This document shows, piece by piece, positions 55,095-64,000 of a stretch of DNA of 64,000 nucleotides. Position 1 is the first letter of the stretch; each line of letters begins with the position of its first letter. The notes below the pieces were generated by a model, which was not told where the DNA came from, made no database searches, and saw nothing but the letters and a program-made list of their open reading frames with translations. The position numbers and the translations under genes are program-made. The DNA comes from Cercospora beticola (lineage: Eukaryota > Ascomycota > Dothideomycetes > Mycosphaerellales > Mycosphaerellaceae): the NCBI RefSeq assembly GCF_033473495.1, contig NC_088940.1:2852001-2916000 (forward strand), in the 5' to 3' direction.

Positions 55095-56048
55095 ATGGCA
55101 GCAACTCAGCAACATGGCAAGACAGATGCCTACATCACCAACACTCCCAGGTACCACACCAACAAAGATGCGGCATACGTCCTCCCAAATGATGAAGTGG
55201 AACACAGACGCCTTGAAGAACAAGCCGCTCACCTACAAGCGATCATGAACAACAACATCATCCACAGTCCCATTCCGACCAACATACAAGATGCCAAGAT
55301 GCTCGACATAGGCTGCGGAACAGGAATCGTAACCGATTTCATCGGCAACCGCTTCCCCAATGCCCAAGTCTATGGTCTCGACATCTCCGACGTTCCAGTG
55401 CACATCCGCAATCATCCACCTAACGTCCAATTCCTCAAGGGTAATGCTACCACGAACTCACCAGACCAATGGCTCACTCAGGATGCTGCCTCCAAACCGG
55501 TCCTTGACGCGTCCACTCACTTCGACCTCATCTTCTCTCGCCTCCTTGTTTGCGGCATGACTAATTGGCCTCAATACGTCTCCCGCGTGCACACTCTCCT
55601 CAAACCTGGCGGACGCATCGAACTTCATGACATCGATTGGACTTGGTATAACTCACTCTCTCCCACACCAGAAACCCCCATCTCCAACAATTGGAAATGG
55701 CTCACAGCCGCCAAATCCGTCGCTTCTAAACGCGGAATGGACTGGACTTGTGCTCGCTCTCTTCCGCAATGGCTTTCAGACGCTGGATTCCAAGATATCG
55801 AAGTGAAGAAATATAAATGGCCGCATGGTGGTTCTTGGCAGAAGGATCCGGTTTGGCAGGCTTGGGGTGATTTTGTCGTGAAAGAGATGAAAGGATTGGT
55901 ATGGCATGTGATCCCGAGGACATTGGCGGGTGAGGGTTATAGTGAGCAGGAAATCAAGGGCTTCCAAGAGGAGGCGGTGAAGGATATGGAGGCGGAGGAG
56001 GGAAAGTATTGGGTTTTCTGGGTGGTGACGGGACGGAAGGCGGAGTAG
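55095..56048 (+). CDS. SAM-dependent methyltransferase (class I)
   Basis: A single exon of 317 residues, start at AGATATGGC. Motif I for S-adenosylmethionine binding is LDIGCGTG at residues 70-77. An acidic loop/strand follows (VYGLDISDVP), then FDLIFSRLLVCGMTNW and the post-motif LLKPGGRIELHDIDW. The C-terminal part (WLSDAGFQDIEVKKYKWPHG, then GLVWHVIPRTLAGEGYS) resembles the fungal UMTA/LaeA-type group often linked to secondary metabolism. The substrate is unknown, and no synthase gene is in the window. The 3' end is strikingly purine-rich. Confidence 0.9.
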   Translation: MAATQQHGKTDAYITNTPRYHTNKDAAYVLPNDEVEHRRLEEQAAHLQAIMNNNIIHSPIPTNIQDAKMLDIGCGTGIVTDFIGNRFPNAQVYGLDISDVPVHIRNHPPNVQFLKGNATTNSPDQWLTQDAASKPVLDASTHFDLIFSRLLVCGMTNWPQYVSRVHTLLKPGGRIELHDIDWTWYNSLSPTPETPISNNWKWLTAAKSVASKRGMDWTCARSLPQWLSDAGFQDIEVKKYKWPHGGSWQKDPVWQAWGDFVVKEMKGLVWHVIPRTLAGEGYSEQEIKGFQEEAVKDMEAEEGKYWVFWVVTGRKAE

Positions 56049-57266
56049 TGGGTATGAAGAAAGGGGATGTGCAGAGCGATATCATTTTTGACAGGCTTGT
56101 TTGGGTGGCGGGATACATGACAATGGCGGAGGAATATGATTTGAATATCGAAGTGCTATAGACGCAGGGTGAACGTGTGTTCGCGGTGTTCATGAAAGGT
56201 TGGTATCGAAAATTGGTCTGGAAAAGGTATTGATGGCGTTGTGTAGTCCTAATCAATGTCCCGTTCTGTACGAACACTGCATGTTTTCGAGTCTTGAGAC
56301 CCAGCTGTAGTTGTCTAGATGTGTGGGAGAACTTTCACGACAATCTCATACTAATGCCACACGATGCTACATGCTTCTGAGCGGAGAAGCCAGCGAATCG
56401 CGAGTTTTGTGATCCCCATCCCAAGGTTCTCTACCCCACGACTGTGGAGTGCTCTCTTTCGCTTGGAATTGTGAAAGCGCCAAAGTGGTTCGCTGTGTAC
56501 TCTGATGCATCAGACTCGGTTGACGGACGAGCGTCGCCATTTTGAAGCAAATACTTATGCGTTCAGGGAGATAGAGATTGATTATGATGCTTCTTCACTC
56601 GCATGGCGGAGGGTCCAGCCGGAACGGTCTCCGAAGCTACTGACGTGCATGACTTGTGTCCGTCTACTGAGTAGTCCTGTGAGGTACAGTGCAGACTCGC
56701 TGCCTTCATCCATCATCCAAACGAACGCTTACAGCACGCCTTGGTCGACGAGTCTAGTTCGGATGCTCGTCTTCCCTTCAGCTTGTCTTACCTACTCATT
56801 AAACGAAGCTTCATGTTAGCTCCGCCATGCACTTTGGTACGACCATCGACCCGTTTGAGCCGCAACCCAAGAAAGCATAATCTCAGCCAAGGAACCTGGC
56901 ATATAATGAGCGGTGCCGCTGCTCTGGAATTCTTCCACTCCGTCTCACGACTTCAAATTGATGTTCGCGATGTGTTTGTGTTTTCACCACAGTCTGGCCG
57001 CGTCAGCTGGAGAATTGTCGGAGCAGGCACGATGGCGACATCATCTGCCAGGGGAGCGAGCGCGAAAACCGGGCTGGCTCGTAAAAGACTGGCGATGATA
57101 AGGCAAGTGTTTGACATGATGTAGGGAGCCCTCGCCATCATGAAGCACGAGTAAGACGACAACTTTTTGTTTGCTTCAATGTCTCCGTTTCTCATCAGCA
57201 CAGCATGACGGCGACCCGCTATCTCGCTAATCCGCAGCAATTCTCTTCGACTTCGCAGTCACCATC
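56049..57266. other. 1.2-kb intergenic stretch
   Basis: Between two genes on the same strand. No supported gene, repeat or RNA. Confidence 0.5.
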
Positions 57267-58700
57267 ATGCGCACGATAGCCCTGTGGGCCACCCTGCTCT
57301 TGCTGATCAGCGCTGCACTAATTCTTTGGACGACGACGAAAGGCACACCCGAATTTGCGCAGACCTACATCGACTCCGCCGCCGAATACATTCAGAGCCA
57401 GCAAACGCACAAAGACGAGCCCACCTTGACGGTACCGCAGCCTGCGCCTCCTCCTCAAAATGCGCATCAGTCCTGGACCTACGACTACAAAGAGCACGGG
57501 CGCAACTATGCCTTGACGGAGGAACAGTGTGGCGCGGCTTTTCCGGATCTGTTTAAAGAGATTGACCGCGCGGTGGAATACAGAAAAGAGGTGGCAGGAA
57601 CAATAACTGAAGAAGAGACCAAAGCCGATTGGAAAGAGGATGGCATTGTCAGGGCGCAAATCTATGACAATCAGCTCTACATAATCGATCCTCGCGGCAT
57701 CACAGACGGGAACACGCGACCTCGAGCGCTGGCGACGCTACACGCGCTCCACCGCGCAGTTTCTGCTTCTCCGACCAAGCTGCCGAATATCGAATTTACC
57801 TTCGTGGTCCATGACTTTGCTCTCGACTTCGAGCATCCCGGCAACCAGACGACATGGGCATACACGAGAAAGAAAGATCAGCCTTCGCTCTGGCTTATGC
57901 CTGACTTTGGTCTTTGGGGCTGGCCGGACGTTGGCTTGCGATCGTATCAGGAACTGCAGAGTGTGCTCGAGCGCACGGAGAGCTTGTTCGAGGACAAAAT
58001 ACCAAAGGTCGTGTGGCGGGGCTCACTCGACGTGGGATCCAAAGACGTTCGGCAAGGACTGGTGGACCACTCTGAAGGTCAGCCATGGGCAGATGTCAAA
58101 GCTCTGCACTGGGACAACCCGGCGGACATCGAGGAGAACCTCCTAACGATGCAAGATCATTGCGCGTACCAATTCCTCGCACAAACAGAAGGCAACTCGT
58201 ATTCGGGCCGGCTCAAGTTCTTGCTCAACTGTCATTCAGTTTTGCTTTCGCACGACCTCGACTGGGTCGAATTGTATCATCATCTATTGATTAGCCATGG
58301 ACCGGAACAGAACTACGTCCACGTGGAGAGGGATTACAGTGACCTCAACAAAAAGATGAGACGACTTCTGCATCCATCTTCTTTCAGCAACAGCCCGCAA
58401 ACCATCGCGGACAACGCAAGACGTACTTTCCGCGAGAGATATCTCACCCCGGCCGCCGAGGCGTGCTACTGGCGAGCATTGATCCGGGCCTGGGCGTCCG
58501 TTCAAGGCTTCGAGCCGCAGTTCTGGCAGGAGGTCGAGCAGTTCGACAAAGTCACCAAGACGAAGAAGAAAATGCAGAAACCTCTAGGAGCACCATTCGA
58601 GGCATATGCCATCATGGAAGAGGTAGATTGGGAGATCCCGGCGATCCCGAGAAAGATGTGTATCAAGAAGCCTGAGGAGGAGCATTGCCGTGAGCACTAG
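57267..58700 (+). CDS. Glycosyltransferase family 90 (CAP10/xylosyltransferase-like), type II membrane protein
   Basis: A single exon of 477 residues. The N-terminus MRTIALWATLLLLISAALIL is a signal anchor, placing the enzyme in the Golgi lumen. A stem region rich in Gln/Pro follows. The catalytic region carries the CAP10/GT90 signature: KVVWRGSLDVGS, HCAYQFLAQTEGNSYSGRLK, FLLNCHSVLLSHDLDWVE and RYLTPAAEACYWRALIRAWA. In Cryptococcus and other fungi GT90 enzymes add xylose or related sugars to capsule, wall or glycoprotein glycans. The acceptor here is unknown. Length is typical of the fungal family. Confidence 0.9.
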   Translation: MRTIALWATLLLLISAALILWTTTKGTPEFAQTYIDSAAEYIQSQQTHKDEPTLTVPQPAPPPQNAHQSWTYDYKEHGRNYALTEEQCGAAFPDLFKEIDRAVEYRKEVAGTITEEETKADWKEDGIVRAQIYDNQLYIIDPRGITDGNTRPRALATLHALHRAVSASPTKLPNIEFTFVVHDFALDFEHPGNQTTWAYTRKKDQPSLWLMPDFGLWGWPDVGLRSYQELQSVLERTESLFEDKIPKVVWRGSLDVGSKDVRQGLVDHSEGQPWADVKALHWDNPADIEENLLTMQDHCAYQFLAQTEGNSYSGRLKFLLNCHSVLLSHDLDWVELYHHLLISHGPEQNYVHVERDYSDLNKKMRRLLHPSSFSNSPQTIADNARRTFRERYLTPAAEACYWRALIRAWASVQGFEPQFWQEVEQFDKVTKTKKKMQKPLGAPFEAYAIMEEVDWEIPAIPRKMCIKKPEEEHCREH

Positions 58701-59276
58701 AAGTCGAAGAATGACAGTCGACAGATGTGGAGACCTAGATTTGCGATTCACGGTAGCATATGAGCATTTCGGCAAAGGCATAGCAGGGCGTCTGGATGTT
58801 GTTTCTCTTCGTTCGGCATGGGTAGCAGTACTGTACACATGCGACTTTTTGTAAAGGGTGCCGCCACCCTTTCTCGACTGTTTACTCGGGAATCCAGCAA
58901 ATGCACAGCTTCGAAAGCTGATGGCATTTATCATGATATTTGCGATCACAGCGCATTTACAAGGTTCACTTCCAAAAGGCGGACTTCATTCCACGCATTA
59001 CTGCACTGCTGCCGAGACCCTGGTTCCCCGCTGACCACCATGCACGTCGTGAGGGGTCAGTGAGGCACAAGCACAAGCTTGAGCTTGATAGAGATTATGG
59101 ATCCCGGACATTGCGCTATGCTGTCATCTTGACTGACTGCTTCCACGCTGAAACACAAAGCAAGGACAATTATCTCTAGGTTGTTTGGTGGCACAGCTTG
59201 ATCATCTCGAAGCATGTAACATCACCGACTTCACGTATACCAGCACGAAGGGAAAGAACAAAAGAAACAACCTACA
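58701..59276. other. Intergenic stretch
   Basis: About 575 bases. Nothing recognisable beyond the presumed promoter of the next gene. Confidence 0.5.
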
Positions 59277-60131
59277 ATGGCCTCAACTCCAGAATCAATA
59301 ACCAATGCGCTCGCGCCTGCTCGCCAGGCCTTCTATCAGTCTATCTGGCAAGAGCACTTCCCCAAGCTCAATCTCAATGGCTCGTCCAAGATATCCGTTT
59401 CCGACATCGAAATGGCCGAAACGCTACTTTCCTGGCTCAAAGACTCCTCTCACGACCTCCCAAAAAGCATCTCCATACCCTCCAGCCCATCCAACATCGC
59501 AAGCTCGCCCACCTCTCCAACCCAACCACAATTCCCTCCCAAAACCCTCGACCCAACTCTCGCCAAAATCGCCAACATTACCCTCCTCTCCGAATCCGAA
59601 ACCCTCTCCGACGACTCCCTCACCCACGCCTTCGCCCACATAAACATCTACCACCACACTCACACCCTCCCTCTCCTCAAACAAATCTTCTACTCCCTCA
59701 TCCCCAAAGGCATAGCCGTGATCACAATCACAAAACATAATCCTCTTGCTTCAATTCTCTCGTCGATCCTCTCGACTTCCAGCCGCCGGAATTCTACTTC
59801 CTCTTTCGACGAAGGGTATATTTCTACGGAACAGGATATTAGAGATATGGCGGAGAAAGCGGGGTTTGAAGTTGGTAAGATTAGGATTTCGGAGAGGAGG
59901 ATTGAGGTTAAAGGGAAAGAGGAATTGGGGAGGTTGAGAGGAGAGATGGAGAGGATTTTGGATATGGCTGTGGGGCAGAGGGGGGATGCGCAGAGTTGGG
60001 AGAGGGGGTTTGATGGGGTTTGGGAGAAGGAGGTGGGGAAGAATGGTGGTGAAGGGGCTGAAGGGGAGAGGTCGTTGGGAGTGGAGTGTTGGGTGCTGGT
60101 GGCGATGAAGTGGGATTTGTTGTGTGCTTGA
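59277..60131 (+). CDS. Methyltransferase-like protein of unknown function, lacking a clear SAM-binding motif
   Basis: A single exon of 284 residues, start in TACAATGGCC. The middle reads like the later part of a class I methyltransferase fold: LTHAFAHINIYHHTHTLPLL, KQIFYSLIPKGIAVITIT, and STEQDIRDMAEKAGFEVGKI near the usual last helix and strand. I see no glycine-rich motif I. The N-terminal third is Ser/Pro-rich. It may be a degenerate methyltransferase. Base use changes abruptly inside the gene: the first ~530 bases are very C-rich and G-poor on the coding strand, and from about 59815 the strand becomes G-rich with many GGG runs. Confidence 0.7.
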   Translation: MASTPESITNALAPARQAFYQSIWQEHFPKLNLNGSSKISVSDIEMAETLLSWLKDSSHDLPKSISIPSSPSNIASSPTSPTQPQFPPKTLDPTLAKIANITLLSESETLSDDSLTHAFAHINIYHHTHTLPLLKQIFYSLIPKGIAVITITKHNPLASILSSILSTSSRRNSTSSFDEGYISTEQDIRDMAEKAGFEVGKIRISERRIEVKGKEELGRLRGEMERILDMAVGQRGDAQSWERGFDGVWEKEVGKNGGEGAEGERSLGVECWVLVAMKWDLLCA

Positions 60132-60872
60132 GGGGATACGAGTGGCTTCATGCTGGAACAAGTTCTTGATGGATTGATACGGTACTCACTTGGTGTAGGA
60201 ATATTGGACAATGCGATCGCTAAAATTAAGTTACGAGTGCAGCACTTCGTGCCTTGCCAGAATTTACTGTCACAGACGCTGTCGCCGTCGCCGAGATGAG
60301 GTGCTTAGGATAAGGGTACACCACTCGTCACTCCTACTACCAAGCGTGAACCAACCATTCAAAGCTCGTTGACCGCGAAACTACCTTCCAGATTCTGAGC
60401 CGTCTCAGTCAACCTTTCGCAGGACGATTCCAAGTCAGAAGGTGGCTGCGTTCACTGTTTCTCCTTCTGACTCCTGACCAGAACCGTGTCCGTTGGTATC
60501 TTCTGGCCAGCAAAATCTGTGAGAGGTGGCGCAGTCTCTGCGTAGCCCGCGGCCGTGTAACAATCGACTCAGCCTCGCTGTACTTTACTTGGGCAACATA
60601 GACAAGTCGCTCCTCAACTCTCGCAACATCTTCTGCGCATTGCATGTATACTGGACCTGTCTCCATTTCAAACTGTACCTGCCAGAGCCGGACGAATTCT
60701 CGGAAGGAACAAGATAGTGTGATCCGACGCTTCCTCCTTCTGCGGAGCAGAGCATTGCACCTGCACCTGCTGAACCCCGAAGCTTTCGACGATACTCGAG
60801 AAGCATCTGGACAGAGATAGTACACGATTTGGTTTGGTTCTTCTGCCAATACCGACTGCTCCTTCCTTCACT
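60132..60872. other. Intergenic stretch upstream of the HET gene
   Basis: About 740 bases. ORFs on the minus strand that run into the HET gene are its antisense shadow. Nothing else is seen. Confidence 0.5.
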
Positions 60873-62272
60873 ATGCGGCAACCTTACAAGTACAGACCTC
60901 TCGAACCGAATACAATACGCCTGCTTCGAATCCTGCCAAATAGCCGGACAGACGACATAAGGTGCGAGCTGGTTCATTGCCCAATCGAGGGGACTGATTA
61001 TACCGCTCTGTCGTATTGCTGGGGAGTTTCGAAACCAGTAGGGCATATTCAAGTCGATGACCAAAACATCAGTGTGGCCGGGAATTTGTTGCGATTCTTT
61101 GTGTGTTACATCACAGCAGCACATGTCCGCCCAGACATGTACACCTTCTTGTGGATTGATGCCGTGTGCATTGATCAAGCGAACATAGAAGAGAAGTCGG
61201 CTCAGGTCAACATCATGTGGAGCATCTACGAGCGGGCCGGTCAAGTCATCGCCTGGCTTGGAGATGTGGCTCCACCAATAGAAAGGGCTCTTTCGGTAGC
61301 GAGGGCGCTGTACAAGATTCTAGGAGGTCCGTTCTATAAGACTGTGGACGATCTTATGTCAGTGTCGAAGGAGCAAGTGGAGAGCGTTCGTCTCACATGC
61401 GCATATCGGACCACAGAAGAACTTCTCAATGACATAGCCTGCTTGACTGTCATGATTACTTCCAGAGGATGTGGACATATCAGGAAGTGATGTTAGCAAC
61501 TCCGGGTCGGAATCACTGTTTGAAAACCGCAAGCAGTGCCTGTTCACTGGCAGAACTTATGGGCCTTGCTGGAGCTTTGGACAAACTCAAAGATGAGGGC
61601 TTAAATCGGCCAGCAGTGAACAAGAACTACGAAAACCTGATTTGGGACTGGTGGTACAAGCAGGTCGCTCTTAAAGCGATGGCGGACATCCTCAGCCCTG
61701 GCGTCATATTAAGCAACTACCTGACATCTAGCCGGGATCGACGGTGTCTCGATCCCCGAGATAAAGTGTTCGCTCTGCTTGGATTACCGGATATGCGGGC
61801 AAAGCTCAATGAGCTTAAACTAATAGCGGACTACACAATGACCCCTGAGGACGTCTTGATTCAAGTTTTGTTGCGTTACGAGGAATTAGACTTTCAGGAA
61901 AAAGTTGATCTTATGGCGCCCGATAGTCATGGAAGCTGGGCATTCGATATCGAGCTACACCAGGAAGATCTCGACAATGTGGCTTATCTGCTGTTCGCTA
62001 GCCTCGGGCGCGGCCAGTATTACGAAGACTTTCAACGCTTTCAGACGCATGCCAGATCCCAACAGGACGTAACACGCGTACTAAAATTGCCGAAAGTGGA
62101 CAAGGAAATACTGGCCGCGCGCTGTTGGGTTCTGAGCCACCTGCCGGCCGCTTTGGACCATAAAGCGGACGTTGACTCTAAATTCTTGGAGGCTGTGTAT
62201 CAATATTGGCAACAGGTCAAAGATGAAGATCCCTTCCTGTATCCTACGGGCCATATCCGCGAGAGAATTTGA
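60873..62272 (+). CDS. Heterokaryon-incompatibility (HET) domain protein, apparently frameshifted
   Basis: Two overlapping frames make up one HET protein of about 465 residues. Frame 1 (60873-61490) has the first HET motifs: YTALSYCWGVSKPV, TFLWIDAVCIDQANIEEKSAQ and GQVIAWLGDV. Frame 2, to the stop at 62272, continues with YFQRMWTYQEVMLA, the third HET motif, then SRDRRCLDPRDKVFALLGLP. The frames must switch within about 15 bases near 61432-61446, because frame 2 is closed by a TGA just upstream while residues LLDCHDYFQRMW fit the domain. No well-formed intron of the right phase is visible, so a one-base shift (real or sequencing error) is the simplest reading. HET proteins trigger cell death on fusion of incompatible hyphae. 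The start MRQPYKYRPL is a normal family start. Confidence 0.8.
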
Positions 62273-63162
62273 GTACGTGCGACTGCAAATTTCCGAACCT
62301 GGTCTTTGTCTCACAGGACTTGACCATGAATTGATTTCACAGCAATGCGGTGAGCAATGCAGCCCGAAATACGCATGCTTCCTCAGCACAAAACGTCAAC
62401 GTCGACACGACCGACAAGCCACACTTTTGAACTCAAGCAGCTGTTCGGTACACTTGCAAATCTAGGGCCACTGTCATGAGCATTCAATTCCAGCAAAATT
62501 GCTAAGAGGCCCAAATCGCTATTGTTGACTGAAGGATTTCTTGGCAATCTGGCCAATGCGCTGAAACAACGATGAAGTGAAGTGAACAGGACAAGCGACC
62601 ATAACCAGAACCATCAAAGCCCAGATGAACCACCCAGCAGCATTCGCTAAATTCGCAACACCACAGTCCTGCATGCTTCCTCAAGCTCCGATAAAAACTC
62701 TATTTACAAAGATCTACCACAACCGCGCTCTTGGCCCGATGCACCCAAGCCTTTCCCAATTCTAATTTTCCAAGACCTAAATTCCGCCCCGCAAGATCTT
62801 CACAGATCGTCGCCCACGCGTTCGAATTTCTGAAACGTCGTTGGACAACAGCACGACTGTCCAAGAGCTATACTGGTGCACTAAGTCAGCTAAAATCTGC
62901 TCACCTGCCTGTTTCAGCTTGCTTAGGCGAACGCCTGCGAGGACAAGAATGCGAATTCGTGAACGTTCGCGTTCTTGCAGACCGCAGGTTGTAGATTTTC
63001 GAAGTAGTCAAGACGCTATGGAACGACTAACATAGCTTCACACGCTTCCTTTCGGCGTTGTTGAGAGGGTATAAAAGGTGGGAGCCGTGATTCAAATTCA
63101 AACATACTCCCATCGTGCCGTGCCTGCGAATCTGCCAGTTCTTTGCCTATACAGCAACCACC
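62273..63162. other. Intergenic stretch upstream of the cutinase
   Basis: About 890 bases. It contains the TATA box of the cutinase gene near its right end; no other gene is supported. Confidence 0.5.
63070..63076 (+). promoter_or_regulatory. TATA box of the cutinase gene
   Basis: TATAAAA, 93 bases upstream of the cutinase ATG. It is the clearest TATA element in the window, consistent with an inducible secreted-enzyme promoter. Confidence 0.7.
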
Positions 63163-64000
63163 ATGGTCCGCTCCACCCTCTACCTGAACGTCGCCCTCGC
63201 GGCAATCGCTCAAGCCCTCCCAACTGCCTCCGACGAGCACAAAATCATCGAAGCCGGCTTCAGCCCAATCGACACAGCTCCCTTCGCACCAGCACCAATC
63301 TCCGAAGAAGATCTCACGCCCATCACCTCAGCGACAGAGCTCACGGCCGAAGAAGTTCTCGCGGGACTCGATATCTCCAAGCGCCAAAGCTCTTGCGCCT
63401 CAGGCGTCTACATGATCGTCGCTCGCGGATCCGGCGAACCACAAGGCCCAGGTCGTCTTTCTCAAGTTGTCCAGCTCATCGGGCAAAGAATTCCAGGCTC
63501 AGTTTTCACCAGTGTTGTCTACCCAGCCAACATTATCGACTTTGGTGCTCCAGCTTATCCTTTCTCTGTACGAGAAGGTATTCGAGAAGTTCAGCGATTG
63601 ATCGAAGCGAGAGTAAACCAATGTCCCAACGAGCGAATTGTCCTCCTCGGGTATAGCCAAGGCGCGAATGCGTGCTCGACAGGATTGGCTGGAAGTGGAT
63701 TTGGAAATCCACCTTTGAAGGAGAACCTGCGAGGAAACAGTAAGCCTTATTCGTCGAATAACTCTCATAATTCTTGCTCACATTTCTGTGTCCACAGTCC
63801 GCGGCGTTGCCCTCTTCGGCGACCCAGCCCAAGCCGCCAACCAAGCCTACAACCGCGGCACTGCAACCGATGGGGAAGGGATTCTCGGCCGCACAGACTT
63901 CAGCCTTCCAGAATTGAGTCGATATTCGAGCCGTTTGCTGCAGTGGTGTGATCGCGGTGATCGTGTTTGTGCGGAGAACATCGAGCCATATGATGGTGCA
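63163..64000 (+). CDS. Cutinase-family secreted esterase, 3' end beyond the window
   Basis: Exon 1 is 63163-63739 and exon 2 starts at 63798 and is open at the right edge; a 58-nt intron (donor GTAAGC, acceptor TCCACAG) joins LRGN to IRGVALFGDPAQ. A signal peptide (MVRSTLYLNVALAAIAQALP) is followed by a propeptide ending in a Kex2-type Lys-Arg at 73-74 (ISKR|QSSC). The mature part has the lipase-type elbow GYSQG with catalytic Ser165 and the first family disulphide partners (Cys78, Cys154). WCDRGDRVC in exon 2 holds the catalytic-type Asp region; the catalytic His is off the window. The enzyme would hydrolyse cutin or related polyesters outside the cell, as in plant-associated fungi. Confidence 0.93.

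Noticed and set aside
60585..61244. 219-codon minus-strand frame
   Set aside because: Antisense to the HET gene, whose motifs are unambiguous.
61386..61465. An 80-nt intron (GTTCGT to TTCCAG) that would repair the HET frame
   Set aside because: It would remove HDYFQ just before RMWTYQE, which fits the HET motif as coding; still worth checking with cDNA.
1..64000. CRISPR arrays, bacterial operons, insertion sequences
   Set aside because: Spliceosomal introns and fungal gene families throughout; no regular short repeats with spacers.

Overview
The window is nuclear DNA of a filamentous ascomycete. The evidence is the gene repertoire (TFIIE-alpha, Pus1, Hul5, LIS1/NudF, Zn2Cys6 regulators, a HET-domain protein, a cutinase, a GT90 enzyme), the many short spliceosomal introns (about 42-72 nt, GT-AG plus one GC-AG) and high gene density on both strands. 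A Dothideomycete (Mycosphaerellales/Capnodiales type) is my best guess from general character only; it was not tested. Intron-containing models were joined by hand from splice sites and frame continuity.

Layout. 0-16 kb: a 5' partial CLC chloride channel (-), TFIIE-alpha (-) with an unusual in-frame ORF right after its stop, PUS1 (+), a secreted cysteine-containing protein (-), a protein with a C-terminal Zn2Cys6 cluster (-), an F-box protein (+), a basic unknown protein (-) and an FLVCR-like MFS carrier (-). 16-28 kb: HUL5 HECT ligase (+), a 4.3-kb stretch with no supported gene, then a large Arg/Asp/Glu-rich protein (+).

28-41 kb: the most interesting block. It holds an amidase (-), a 14-TM-type MFS carrier (+), a PuuE/polysaccharide-deacetylase-like hydrolase (+), a six-exon Zn2Cys6 regulator (-), an NCS1 nucleobase/allantoin-type permease (+) and an Old-Yellow-Enzyme oxidoreductase (-). 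Two apparent gene relics lie in the gaps. Uptake, reduction, ring opening, deamidation and a local regulator in one place suggest a catabolic cluster for a cyclic nitrogen compound (imide, ureide or N-heterocycle). This is inference; the substrate is unknown.

41-44.5 kb is gene-poor and contains an old diverged direct repeat. 44.5-64 kb: an EST1/SMG7-like protein (+), LIS1/NudF (+), a second CLC protein (-, exchanger type), a SAM methyltransferase (+), a GT90 glycosyltransferase (+), a methyltransferase-like protein without an obvious SAM motif (+), a HET-domain gene with an apparent frameshift (+) and a cutinase running off the right edge (+). In many genes the coding strand shifts from C-rich at the 5' end to G/purine-rich at the 3' end. 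No tRNA, rRNA, CRISPR array or intact transposon was recognised by eye.
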